From contig CM067527.1 of the NCBI GenBank assembly GCA_034509925.1, positions 9,560,001 to 9,624,000 of the forward strand: a DNA stretch of 64,000 nucleotides, written 5' to 3'. Within the stretch, counting starts at the first letter, position 1. Each line of letters starts with the position of its first letter. The stretch comes from Hirudinaria manillensis. Its lineage: Eukaryota; Annelida; Clitellata; Hirudinida; Hirudinidae. Made by a program: the position numbers and the translations under genes. The notes under the pieces were generated by a model. That model saw nothing but the letters and a program-made list of their open reading frames with translations, made no database searches and was not told the origin of the DNA. Below are positions 1 through 10,213 of the stretch, piece after piece.

Positions 1-66
1 ATCCATCCATCCATCCATCCATCCATCCATCCATCCAACCATCCATCCATCCATCCATCCATCCAT

Positions 67-102
<36 letters not shown>

Positions 103-113
103 CCGTCCATCCG
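1..113. repeat. (ATCC)n microsatellite
   Basis: Nearly perfect ATCC tetranucleotide array running off the left edge, with a few ATCC-to-GTCC or AACC variants near its right end. A shorter, more degenerate ATCC cluster is present at about 8300-8370. Confidence 0.95.
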
Positions 114-620
114 ATGTTAGGCTTCATACATTCATATCAACAAACCCATCAATCCTCGACTTAATATATTTCACTTGACACGAAATTATGGATAATAAAT
201 AATTATAAATTACAAACGTGTAGTTCATCATATTCCATGTAATTACAAACTTATTCCAGTAGAAAATGCTGACCTCAAGAGAAAACATAAACAGAAAGCA
301 AATCATTATCGCCTACTCGTTCACTCATCCAGTCATTCACTCACTGAGTCTGTCATTCATCCGTTCATTTCACTAATTTAAATTAATTTAAACAAAACTA
401 TCAGGTTTTTAATAATTTAATTTCACTTCTTTCTACGTCGATGAAGAATGTTTACTTTTTGTTTATTTTCATCGGAGACGATCCTAAAATGAGACTGATT
501 GTATCGTTGATATTGATATCATTTTAAAGCTGGATGCAACGTCCACGTGAAGGTCACATTGCGGTTGTCATGGTGACGATGACGTTGACGGCATTGGACG
601 TTACATTGGACAACACGGCT
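114..620. other. no gene seen
   Basis: AT-rich DNA with a small degenerate TCATTCAC-type repeat around 320-365. It lies directly downstream of the minus-strand exon at 628-817 and would be intron of that gene. I could not find the next exon here, so the rest of that gene is probably left of the window. Confidence 0.5.
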
Positions 621-627
621 GACTTAC

Positions 628-817
628 CCATGTGATCCATCATGGTCTCGAGTGTGCTTCCAAGCACGACGAGATTGGCGAGGACGAAGAGGAAGACGAC
701 GAGTAACCATGGCAACGACGACGAGGGTGTAATCGGCGATTGCTGTTGCTGCTGTTGCTGATGATGATGATGATTATCTTTCCTGGGAGCCATTTTAGAG
801 ACGGAAGTCTTAATTTC
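628..817 (-). CDS. 5' coding exon of an unidentified single-pass membrane protein
   Basis: Seen: a minus-strand exon bounded by a good acceptor (TTATTCCAG, exon from 817) and a perfect donor (GTAAGT, exon ends 628). The first ATG in good position is at 793-791 and starts MAPRKDN; the bases between 817 and 793 would be 5'UTR joined from an upstream exon. The 55 codons plus one base encode a basic start, four His and seven Gln (about residues 8-18), a Pro/Ser stretch, one strongly hydrophobic segment (about 27-45), then TLETMMDHMG before the splice (phase 1). The short basic N-terminus with one hydrophobic segment resembles a type II signal anchor, as in Golgi enzymes, but that is inference. 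The remaining exons would lie below position 1. The His/Gln run is encoded by a (GAT/GCT)n-type microsatellite, so its length may vary. I do not recognise the family. Confidence 0.4.
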
Positions 818-839
818 CTGGAATAAAATCATTCAGTTC

Positions 840-2105
840 ACAACTTCCGTTTCTTTTCGTTGCCATTCAATCGTTCTTGTGATTGTATTTAATTATTATT
901 GTGCTATTATTTCTTTTTTTACAGTAATTCAATTTTTCTTAATGTCGTCCACGTTATTTTTATAATCGTCACCAGAGTCATCACATCATTACTAGATCAT
1001 CATCATGCTATTAGCTCCTCAAATACAACACGAACGATCGTATCGTGCAGAACGTCGGGAAGACTTATTCCAGACCTGCAACAAGAAGAAGAACAACAAC
1101 AAGAACAACAAGAAGAACAACAAGAAGAAGAAGAACAACAACAACTACGACGATGTGACAAACACGCCAAGGACAAGCCAACTAGCGTAAAGAAGAACCC
1201 AAACCTATTCATCAGTTCATGCGACCTCTGATCCTTTAATATTTTTTAAGATTAATTTTTGTCACTTTTCAGGATTTTTTCGTTAATTTTTTTTTTTAAT
1301 TGGCCTTAATTTGATTTATTCAGAAAAACATTGACGGATGTTGAAGGAAGGGTCTATAAAGAAACGGATAACGTGATATGATGGCATTGTCAATATTATC
1401 CTTTAGGTCAAATGAATATGATTGATATTAATATATAACTGTCACTATTTACAGAAACACTACCTTATTATTACTATTATAATAATAATAATAATTATAA
1501 TAATAATAATTATTATTACTATTATTATTGCCATTATTACTAGCATTTGTAAACATTATGTTATTGTTGTTCTCACGCTTTTTATTTTATTAGAAACAGC
1601 TGTTGCCAGTTCCACGTTCGTCATAGGAAAACATTGAGGGTCATCCTCGTCATCATAACAATCAACCCAGCTATCCATCATAAACTTTAATTGTAACAAC
1701 AACTACAGCAACAACAGTAACAATAGCAACAACAACTACAGCAACAACACTAGCAACAACAACAACTACTACTACTACTACTATTACAACCTCAGCAACA
1801 ACAACAACTCATCCAACAAGCATTGATAACCAATGAATGGCTTAATACATCCACTTGCTTATTCACCAACAGAACAATTTGGACGACGATGACAAAGATG
1901 AGAACAAAAATGAGATAATATAATTGTTAAGCTAAGAATATTTTTATAAACCAAAAGTGAACAACATTTATAACGAAATGTAATTAATTGCTATAAATGT
2001 CAAGGACGATCACTACTTCTAAGATCATTACGATCACAACGATGGAACTTATAGAATAATAATAAAGAAGACGATGACAATAATGATGATGATGATGATG
2101 ACGAT

Positions 2106-2138
<33 letters not shown>

Positions 2139-2509
2139 TACGACGATAAAAGCATGGGATAAGTCAATAAAAACGAGAATGCGAATTGCCCTCGTTAATC
2201 CCGGGAATCCGACTGGGAGCGCAAGAGACGTGATTAATCATCCATTAAGCTGTTCATCCATGCGTGACCACGAACAGCGGCCACCCCTGTAACAGACTCA
2301 CCGCGGTAGCTGCTTCTACACTGTAGAGTAGAATCTACAGGCAACAATGTTCGATGCAACAATCATTGAAGGCTCCCACGACGCACTTTGATCATGTAAT
2401 TTAACCAGATCAGCAATAAGAATAATAATGATGTTGATAACACTATTACTAATAATAGTTATTATTATTATCTAATTAGAGAGCAAACCCAGCCAACAAC
2501 ATGCCTTTG
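840..2509. other. microsatellite-rich gene-free region
   Basis: Contains an (AAC/AAG)n run (about 1078-1145), an (ATT/AAT)n palindromic tract (about 1465-1535), (AAC/ACT)n tracts (about 1690-1810) and a (GAT/GAC)n tract (about 2065-2150). The open frames here are homopolymeric translations of these repeats and I see no splice-bounded exon. Confidence 0.6.
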
Positions 2510-2775
2510 TAGATAGATTTGTTTGTTTTTGAGAAGACCATTTTGCCGTATTTTAGAGTACTTCGCACATCCTAATAGGATGGGAAGGCATTTCTCAGTC
2601 GATGTGCCATTACATACATGCGCCACTTACGTAGCGCCTCCCGACGGGGTAGGGTAGGTACCTCCCCGTAATGGGCGCTACCCTGGGTATTGAATCCAAC
2701 ACATAACCTTTTGTGGTCATTACAATCACAGGCATATGACACCCATAAGGCCAACCTTCAGCAGATTTTCACAAG
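2510..2775 (-). repeat. SINE-like GC-rich island
   Basis: About 260 bp distinctly more GC-rich than its surroundings. Read on the minus strand it has a segment resembling a pol III B box (GGATTCAATACCC near 2697-2685) in its first half and an A/C-rich end (AAAACAAACAAATC) at its 3' side, next to about 2520. Those traits suit a tRNA-derived SINE, but there is no second copy in the window and no clear target duplication. It could also be a fragment of another interspersed repeat. The 60-codon frame in it is probably fortuitous. Confidence 0.35.
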
Positions 2776-5335
2776 TGTTGGTTATAATTGTTTAACCACC
2801 ACATAATTAAATATGCCATTAATTCTTATTAACATCGTCTTCATCGTTTTAAAATCTCTTTAACAAAAAAAAAAAAAACAAACAAATGTCTTTTAAAAGT
2901 ATGAATACAGATGTCATTAAATTATTCATAAGTCATTTTTATACCCAAAATGGTTTAAAGGTTTTCTCACGTTTTCCAACAGAAACAATATGGCGACCTC
3001 TTTTTTTTTTACTTTGTGAATTTAATCTAAATGCATTTTTAATGTTCATTTTAAATATTAATTATGAAACCATTTTGCAGAGAATTGTCATTTGACCAAC
3101 AGGTTGCTCTTCGCAGAAAGAATCTGTGTTTTTCTGGTTGATATAATTTTTTTAAAAATGTAATTAAAATGAATTATGTATTAAATATACTTAAAATAAA
3201 ACGTAATTAAAATAAAATCTAATGAAATTATAGAACTAATACAAACTAGGATGAAGTGATGGTATTTCAAGTGATTCAAATTTAAATTAATTGCAAGGGA
3301 CACTCTAACACATAATCACAAGTTAAAAGCCTTTATAAAGGTAATATTGTTCCGTAATATTATCAATCTGCTTCAATCAATTGTAATTATGTTAGTAATA
3401 ACAATAAAAATAATATTAATAATATTATATTAATATTGTATAATATTAATAATAATATTATTATTATTATTGTTTATTAATTTATATTATATTAATTTAA
3501 ATTATACTAATATTAATATTGTTTTTGTTATACGAAATTAGTCTAACAATTATTATTAATATTAATTTCTAATTACAAACAATAATTAAATAAAATTAGA
3601 TGGTTAAATTAATTAAAATTGATGCAAGTTCAAAGAATTATTTGAAATTGCGGCGCGAATTGGTCGCGTTGATGATGACGACGACGTTGATGACATTGGA
3701 AAGCATCTCCTTCAGTAACTCTTCCTCTCTTCAGAAGATGGAGTAAGAAGTAAAGCCAAATTACTCTGTTGAGAATCAAAGTCTACATTGACGATGTCGA
3801 AAGTGGTGACGATGACAACGTTGATGATAGTGATGATGCAGGTCATGATAATGATGGTACAGGTGATGATAGTGATGGTACAGGTTATGATAATGATGAC
3901 GAGGCACTGGTGTTGGCACCTGTAGTGCAGGTACTTGAGTTTAACAATGTCGTTGTTCTTAGAAACCAATTTTAAATAATTAATAATAATAACAATAATA
4001 ATAATGATAATAATAATAATAATAATAATTTGGATCGACATCATCAGTGTTACTATAAATGTCATGAAATCCAAATTAAATATTTCTCATACATTTAGTC
4101 ACTAATTTGACAAGAAGAATATAATAATAATATTATGTTATAATGTATAATAATAATTGTTATAATAATAAAAATAATGATAAATAAAAATAATAACAAA
4201 ATTAATAAATGTGGGAAGTTGAATGGTGGTCTTAGACATTGGTTTGGACGGCCTATGATGCCTGATCGACTTCTCCAACGGAGCAGAATGTTATGAAGAC
4301 CGTTGGTGATGATGAGGTAGGTGACGATGGTTCTAAGAATAATAATAATAATAATAACCATCCATAACTATCAATATTGAAATAATGATAATAATTTAAT
4401 AAAAACGTTATTAATATTAATATTTTAAATTGCTCTGCACTCCACGTTGAGACGAAAATGGAAATTCAAAAATCTAATTTTTAAAGGGACATTGTTGCCA
4501 GGGAAAATATGTTGAAGACTTGCTATTTCAATTCAAAGGTGGAGTGTGTGGTGGAGATTGCATTGAAACAATAGAAGAAAAATGCTACCAGGGATATAAA
4601 CTGGAGAAATTTAATCGGTGGAAGAGACGACGATGATGAATGTGATGATGATGACCGTGACGATGGTGAATGTGATGATGATGATGACTACGATGATGAC
4701 GGAGAGAATGATGATGATGGAGACGAAGCTGGCCTCATGTGGTCACTTAGACGAATCGATGTTTGACGATTGAAGCTAACGTCAACTATGCCGAGAATAT
4801 GCTAAGAACGAAGATGATAATGATAACGAAGATTATTGGCATTCATTCATTGCTGAGCTGTTTCTGAGAAGCAGAAATTTTTAGATCTTAACATCTCGGG
4901 TCGTCACGAGGCTTAAAAGGGAGATAGTTGCAGCGACACGAATGAGTGAAAGAAGGAATGGATGGATGAAGGAATGAACGAACGAATGAACGAATGAATG
5001 AATGAGTGAGTGAATGAGTGAAAGGATGAGTTAAAAATGAGTGAAGGAGTAAGTGAAAGTGTCAGTGAATGGACGAGTATGCTTACATCTGCTTCGAATG
5101 ATGGCTGTTTGAAATGGGATAGGAGCCTCAAGATGATGATGATGAAGAAGATGATGATGATGGATGCCTTTTGAAATAAAAGAAATCAAAGACAATTTAT
5201 AATAAGAGTTTTAAGGCAACATTTACTCAAGTTATTTTCTATCCATTATGAGTTATTTATAGTGATTATAATAATATTTAAAATAGAATTATATTAATAT
5301 TATTACTATTTAATCAATGCATCATCTAATGAAAT
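2776..5335. other. AT-rich region with simple repeats, no gene seen
   Basis: Very AT-rich sequence with TAATATTA-type palindromic tracts (3400-3580), interleaved (GAT)n/(GGT)n-like repeats (3780-3910), (AAT)n tracts (3970-4030, 4330-4355), a (GAT)n tract (4630-4720) and a degenerate GAATGAGT array (4940-5060). Apparent ORFs are repeat translations. Confidence 0.6.
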
Positions 5336-5646
5336 GAGTGAGTGGGTGAGTGAGTGAGTGAGTGAGTGAGTGAGTGAGTGAGTGAGTGAGTGAGTGAGTG
5401 AGTGAGTGAGTGAGTGAGTGAGTGAGTGAGTGAGTGAGTGAGTGAGTGAGTGAGTGAGTGAGTGAGTGAGTGAGTGAGTGAGTGAGTGAGTGAGTGAGTG
5501 AGTGAGTGAGTGAGTGAGTGAGTGAGTGAGTGAGTGAGTGAGTGAGTGAGTGAGTGAGTGAGTGAGTGAGTGAGTGAGTGAGTGAGTGAGTGAGTGAGTG
5601 AGTGAGTGAGTGAGTGAGTGAGTGAGTGAGTGAGTGAGTGAGTGAG
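5336..5646. repeat. (GAGT)n microsatellite, about 77 units
   Basis: An uninterrupted, almost perfect GAGT tetranucleotide array of about 311 bp, one of the longest perfect arrays in the window. On the minus strand it reads as an endless Thr-His-Ser-Leu peptide, an artefact of a 4-bp unit read in threes. Confidence 0.97.
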
Positions 5647-7954
5647 CAAGAGATCGATTGATGGAGAAAGATTTAATTTGTTATTAAAATTCTCAACAAC
5701 CTCTCGAATAGGCAAATTGTTTGTGCTTGATTCCTTCAAAAAATGTAAGTGATGCATTAATCATGTAATAATTATGCAACAATTCGTAATTATTCTTGAG
5801 GAATCATTCCTCATAAGAAAGAAATATCTTTATCGAAAGCCAAAAGAGATCGAACGTTATTGAACCAATTGTTTATCAAAGGTCTCTGTATTAAAATTGC
5901 AAGGAAGCAAACATCTGAGCAGGATTGTCTGAGGAAATTTTAAGATGACGATTGTCTTCTTATCTGAGGAAATTTGTAGACGAAAATGAGGCATTTCGAA
6001 AAGCCGTTTAAAAAGAAACTTCTCGAATTATTTCGTCAGGAAAATGAAAAGGAATTTCTCTTCTTAGAGAATTCATGTTGCTTGTTAATACAACCGATTA
6101 GTTGAAGTTGATGTAATTCAAAGATTTTTAAAAGGACAAAGTACATCGATGACCTTCGGCAAAAGTAAACAAATAAAACTTCGGCACAAAAATTGGATGT
6201 AAACAAGCAAAATTGAACAGTTGGTTCCGTCTGTTTCAAGAAAATGTCCTCGTCAATGTTTGGAAGTTTGGATGTTTTCGATGCAATAAAAACAGATAGA
6301 AGGCATCTACTGACAAAAAACATCACCTAGACTGTGGATTCTTTACAAATGCAATTTGAAATTCTAAAAGAAAATATTTCAAACGTCAAGTCTAAAGAAA
6401 TTGAACTTCTGTCAACTTCCTATCATAAGAGGACCAAAAAAAAAGAAGAAAAATCCTGAAGAAACTGTTGAAGAGTTTCAAACGGACAAAAACAAAAGAT
6501 GCTTTAGGACGAAGAAGAAGCCATCTATTCGGTGACATCTGCCGAGAAATTTGGGCAGCATTCTGGGCAGCAGTGGCAGGTCGAATCTTCAATCATCACT
6601 GATTTGTGCAAAGATATCACAGATAATTTCAAGAATATTCTTGCAAAAATATTAAAACAAATCAACCTAAATAAGTAGGAAGTAAATAATAGATAAAGAA
6701 ACCACCAAGGAACAGTTTATAATCGGCTACTTCTACCTCGGACTGAAGAATGTATGTAAAGGAATTAAAAGAAAAATATTTATAATCTTTGGATTAACGT
6801 TCAGATTTGGCTGAGGGCAATTAACGATTTTTGGTAAGATAAGTAAATAAATAAATAAAAAAATAATAGGATAAAAATTCTCTTCATTTGGTCGATCATC
6901 ATTTTAATAATTTTCATTTATTGATGTTTAATCAATTTATTTGTAAAATAGTAACATTCAAAACGATAACAGTTGAATGAATTAATAATTCATGAAGATC
7001 GATTCTGATCCTGGGAAAATCCAAACGAATCATTTCTGAAGAATAGTGATCAATCAGGGTGCACTTAAAAATTACATCCAAGAATTCGTGTCACTGTGCT
7101 TGCTCGTAAATAATAAACACTAATAATAATAATAAATTATGTTAAATAGCATCCAAGCATATCATATCGAAATATTAATATAAATATTAATTATAAAATA
7201 AAATAAATTAATAAAATAACTATTAATATTTGATGACTAAGAATTTCCAAAATAACTTCTGATGACGTAGAAAAGTGTTACTAATTATAAACTGAATGTT
7301 ATTAAATCACACAGTGAAAATAATCAAATACATGACCTTCAAAAATCATTTGCATAAACTATTATCGTGATAGTACAAGATATTATACTATATACCAATA
7401 CTGTAATCAATTAGACCAAGCAGACTATGTAATAGTATGTTCAACGTAATCTGATATCATTCAATTGATATAGATGCTTGCAATAAATTTATTAAATTAA
7501 TAAATTAAACATAAAAAATTTGTTTTTAGATGCTTGTTTAATGAATGGATAACTGTGGCTTTAACATAATTGCGAAAGATTATTGCAACTCAACTGTCCT
7601 TCTATGTATTTCTCCATCAATCCGTCAATCCATCCATCTGATGATAAATGGATGGGTAATTAAAAGGGACAAGACGATGTCACTAAAACGGACGACCCTT
7701 GAACTTTGAACTCCTTGTCGCGCAATGAACATTCATTCAGGCAAAATACCTTAAAAATACTTCAAAAATAACTCAACATAGTAATTGTTGAAATCACATG
7801 CAAACATTTTTATTTCAAGAATCCAAAACAGAGCTTTGAGCTTTGATCGATGATTACAAATTTGTGTTATTGAAAGATTAGCAGGCCAACTTAATCGATC
7901 GTAATTTTATGGAACTTTAGGTTCAATTAATGAAACAATTGGAGAAGCATTTGG

Positions 7955-7955
<1 letters not shown>
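5647..7955. other. unassigned region, no gene supported
   Basis: Mostly non-repetitive AT-rich sequence. Around 6000-6600 the composition is slightly more gene-like and a short lysine-rich frame occurs on the plus strand (about 6430-6530), but it has no start, no splice signals I trust and no recognisable homologue. It could be a decayed transposon or a non-conserved exon. Confidence 0.4.
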
Positions 7956-8000
<45 letters not shown>

Positions 8001-8010
8001 TAAAAATAAA

Positions 8011-8086
<76 letters not shown>
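7956..8086. repeat. (AAT)n microsatellite
   Basis: About 130 bp of AAT trinucleotide repeat with two interruptions near 7998-8010. Confidence 0.95.
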
Positions 8087-8087
<1 letters not shown>

Positions 8088-8422
8088 TGAAATGATATAA
8101 GAATACCATATTTACATATTTAATCAAAAGATATCAAAATGTGGTTAATTAAACCGTATGAAAATATGATACAAGTCGGGAAGAAGCTCTTAAAAGCATA
8201 AATATTTAACCGTTTCGAGCCTAAAAGCAGGATTAGGCTAATCCACATGTCATTCTGTAAAAGCGGAAAAACACAAATAACTTGCTGATGAATCTCCCCA
8301 TCCGTTCATCCATCCATACGTCCATCCATTCATCCATCCATCCGTCCGTCCGTCCCTTCCATCCATCCATTATCTGCATTGTAATAAGTTCAAGAATGTT
8401 GTAAAAGCAACAGCAATAATAA

Positions 8423-8719
8423 TGTTGGATCCCTAGATCCAATAAATTGAATAATATTTAAAATTATATTGCCGATTAATTATTTTAATAATTAATTAAA
8501 TTTAGTGGCAATATAATTTGAGAATTAAATTGGTGCTATTCAGACTCTTTGGTTATGTACCTTTGACAAATGGATTTATATCGGAAAGTAGAGCGAGAGT
8601 AATAGAAACAGCAGATTTCAAGACTTAATCAATTAAGCATTTTACATCTTCCAAGCCATCTGACAACTTTCAATAAACCTGCCCTTCTATAATTAGTTTG
8701 AGGACCCTGGGTTATTACA
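8423..8719 (+). repeat. 5' LTR
   Basis: 297 bp, begins TGTTGGATCC and ends GGGTTATTACA. It holds a palindromic ATTAATTATTTTAATAATTA core and an AATAAA polyadenylation signal at 8672-8677. Identical by eye to the 3' copy. Confidence 0.9.
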
Positions 8720-8720
8720 T

Positions 8721-8737
8721 TGGTGTCAGGAGTTGGA
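8721..8737 (+). other. primer binding site, tRNA-Leu type
   Basis: TGGTGTCAGGAGTTGG, one base past the 5' LTR. The first 11 bases complement TCCTGACACCA, the 3' end expected of animal tRNA-Leu (recalled, not searched). Confidence 0.7.
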
Positions 8738-8800
8738 TTTAGAGTTAAAGGGTATCCAAAAGTAACTAAAGTAGAAGCTTGTTTAGTTGAAAAGTGAACG

Positions 8801-9955
8801 ATGCCGAAGTACTTGGATGAATTGTACGTGCCTCGATTGAGACAAGAATTGAGAGAGCGTGGCCTGGATTGGAAAGGCACGAAAGCTGAGATACGAGAGC
8901 GACTTGGGACATGGCTGACAGAGAATGGCCATGACCCAGAGGAATACGAATTCGAGAATCCATCCCATAAAAAGATGGATGAATTTCTTGATTTTATGAA
9001 AAGGTCCGTAGATGAGATGAGGGAATGTATTAGGAGTATTAGGGGCGATTTGAAAAACAGAGCGGTTCCATGCCAGGATGTCTCGTTGGCTTCGGGTGAA
9101 GACTCTGCCGAGAAGAGTCCTGTTGGTTCTTTTCAGGAGAGCAAAGTGGTGCTTCCATCTTGCGAAGAACAAGGAGAGGAACTCTGCAAAAAGGTTACCA
9201 ACGAGGAACAAATCATGTCCGTTGTTCCAGGTACCGTTTCTGGCAGCGTTGGGATGGAGTCATTAGAGGGCACATCCAACCACAGTGCGTGTGTGTCTCC
9301 AGAAGCTCTGTGCGTGATGGCAGACTTAGGGAACTCGACGTTGGAGCCCATAGAGTTACCAGATCAGGTCGAGTCGTCAGCAGGGCCCAGAGAGCTCACG
9401 GAGGTTTTAGTGGAGCAAGTGGGGCTTTCGGAGGAGCCTGTGGAATTGCCGGTGGATCATGTGGAGTTGTTGGTGCAGCTCGAGGAGTTACTGATGAGTC
9501 ACGTGGAGTTGCCGGTGGAGCACACGGATTTGATGGTGGAACAAGTAGAGTCTACAGAACAGCCCATGGATTTACCAGCGGATGTTTCGGCTCCATTGGA
9601 AATAACAGAAGGGAGTGCTCGGGATTTCAGGAGAGTGCCTAGCATGGAAAGTGGAGCGGGTGATCCTGAGGAGAGTCTGGGATCTGGCGACATCGTGGAG
9701 CAGGAGAGTGTGCATAGAAATGGCGATGTTCCGCGGCTGAAACTTGCGGGACGCAGAAGTAAAAGGGAGGAGACAGAAATCCCAGAAGATGACAAAGCAA
9801 ATGGATCTGGGATTTGCAGCCATGAGATTGTTGGAAGATCGGATCCTATTCCGAGAGTAAAAATGAAAATGGGAATAGATGTCTGTTCGGGACGAACAGA
9901 TTTAAGGAGGGGGCAGTGTTGGATCCCTAGATCCAATAAATTGAATAATATTTAA
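8801..9955 (+). CDS. SAP-motif ORF of the LTR element (gag-position protein)
   Basis: A 384-codon ORF beginning about 60 bases after the primer site, in the position of gag. Residues about 10-36 resemble a SAP domain, a helix-extended-loop-helix fold that usually binds DNA: LRQELRERGLDWKG is followed by TKAEIRERL. Next comes an acidic, Ser/Glu-rich stretch and a region of imperfect repeats rich in Val, Glu and Leu built on VELPVxHVEL (about residues 195-265), which may form coiled coil. The C-terminal third is mixed-charge. I see no CCHC zinc knuckle or recognisable capsid fold. The last 13 codons and the stop lie inside the 3' LTR. Several other frames across this interval are open but are shadows. 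The protein could package the element's RNA or tether it to chromatin; this is speculation. Confidence 0.7.
   Translation: MPKYLDELYVPRLRQELRERGLDWKGTKAEIRERLGTWLTENGHDPEEYEFENPSHKKMDEFLDFMKRSVDEMRECIRSIRGDLKNRAVPCQDVSLASGEDSAEKSPVGSFQESKVVLPSCEEQGEELCKKVTNEEQIMSVVPGTVSGSVGMESLEGTSNHSACVSPEALCVMADLGNSTLEPIELPDQVESSAGPRELTEVLVEQVGLSEEPVELPVDHVELLVQLEELLMSHVELPVEHTDLMVEQVESTEQPMDLPADVSAPLEITEGSARDFRRVPSMESGAGDPEESLGSGDIVEQESVHRNGDVPRLKLAGRRSKREETEIPEDDKANGSGICSHEIVGRSDPIPRVKMKMGIDVCSGRTDLRRGQCWIPRSNKLNNI
9901..9916 (+). other. polypurine tract
   Basis: TTTAAGGAGGGGGCAG ends directly at the first base of the 3' LTR, the expected position of the plus-strand primer. Confidence 0.7.
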
Positions 9956-10213
9956 AATTATATTGCCGATTAATTATTTTAATAATTAATTAAATTTAGT
10001 GGCAATATAATTTGAGAATTAAATTGGTGCTATTCAGACTCTTTGGTTATGTACCTTTGACAAATGGATTTATATCGGAAAGTAGAGCGAGAGTAATAGA
10101 AACAGCAGATTTCAAGACTTAATCAATTAAGCATTTTACATCTTCCAAGCCATCTGACAACTTTCAATAAACCTGCCCTTCTATAATTAGTTTGAGGACC
10201 CTGGGTTATTACA
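9917..10213 (+). repeat. 3' LTR
   Basis: Second 297-bp copy of the LTR, with AATAAA at 10166-10171. It is followed by ATAATAA, matching the bases just left of the 5' LTR. Confidence 0.9.

Larger units (their letters stand above)
8423..10213 (+). mobile_element. compact non-autonomous LTR retroelement (Ty3/gypsy-like), looks whole
   Basis: Two 297-bp direct repeats (8423-8719 and 9917-10213), identical base for base as far as I can read, each TG...CA, flank a 1,197-bp interior. The interior opens with a primer binding site one base after the 5' LTR and ends in a polypurine tract directly before the 3' LTR. The flanks share ATAA (or ATAATAA, ambiguous inside an AAT-rich site), consistent with a target-site duplication. 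The interior carries one long ORF and no visible reverse transcriptase, protease or integrase, so the element must rely on enzymes from a relative. The tRNA-Leu-type primer site points to the Ty3/gypsy group; this is inference, since no pol is present to classify. Identical LTRs imply a very recent insertion. I see no breaks. Confidence 0.85.

Noticed and set aside
5326-5757. 143-codon minus-strand frame with endless Thr-His-Ser-Leu repeats
   Set aside because: It is the translation of the (GAGT)n microsatellite; the complementary frames are open too, and there is no independent sign of coding.
6390-6600. Lysine-rich plus-strand stretch and overlapping minus-strand frame near 6.4-6.6 kb
   Set aside because: Short, interrupted frames without start, splice sites or known motif. 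Left as unassigned.
7927-8127. Poly-Ile frame, and similar poly-Ile, poly-Tyr, poly-Asp, poly-His frames at 1422, 3712, 50356 and 63224
   Set aside because: All are translations of (AAT)n or (GAT)n repeats, with no start context, splice support or homology.
9160-9642. 160-codon Gly-rich frame and several minus-strand frames over the LTR element's ORF
   Set aside because: They overlap the 384-codon ORF, which has the expected start after the primer site and a recognisable SAP-like motif. The others are shadows created by its GTG/GAG-rich repeats.
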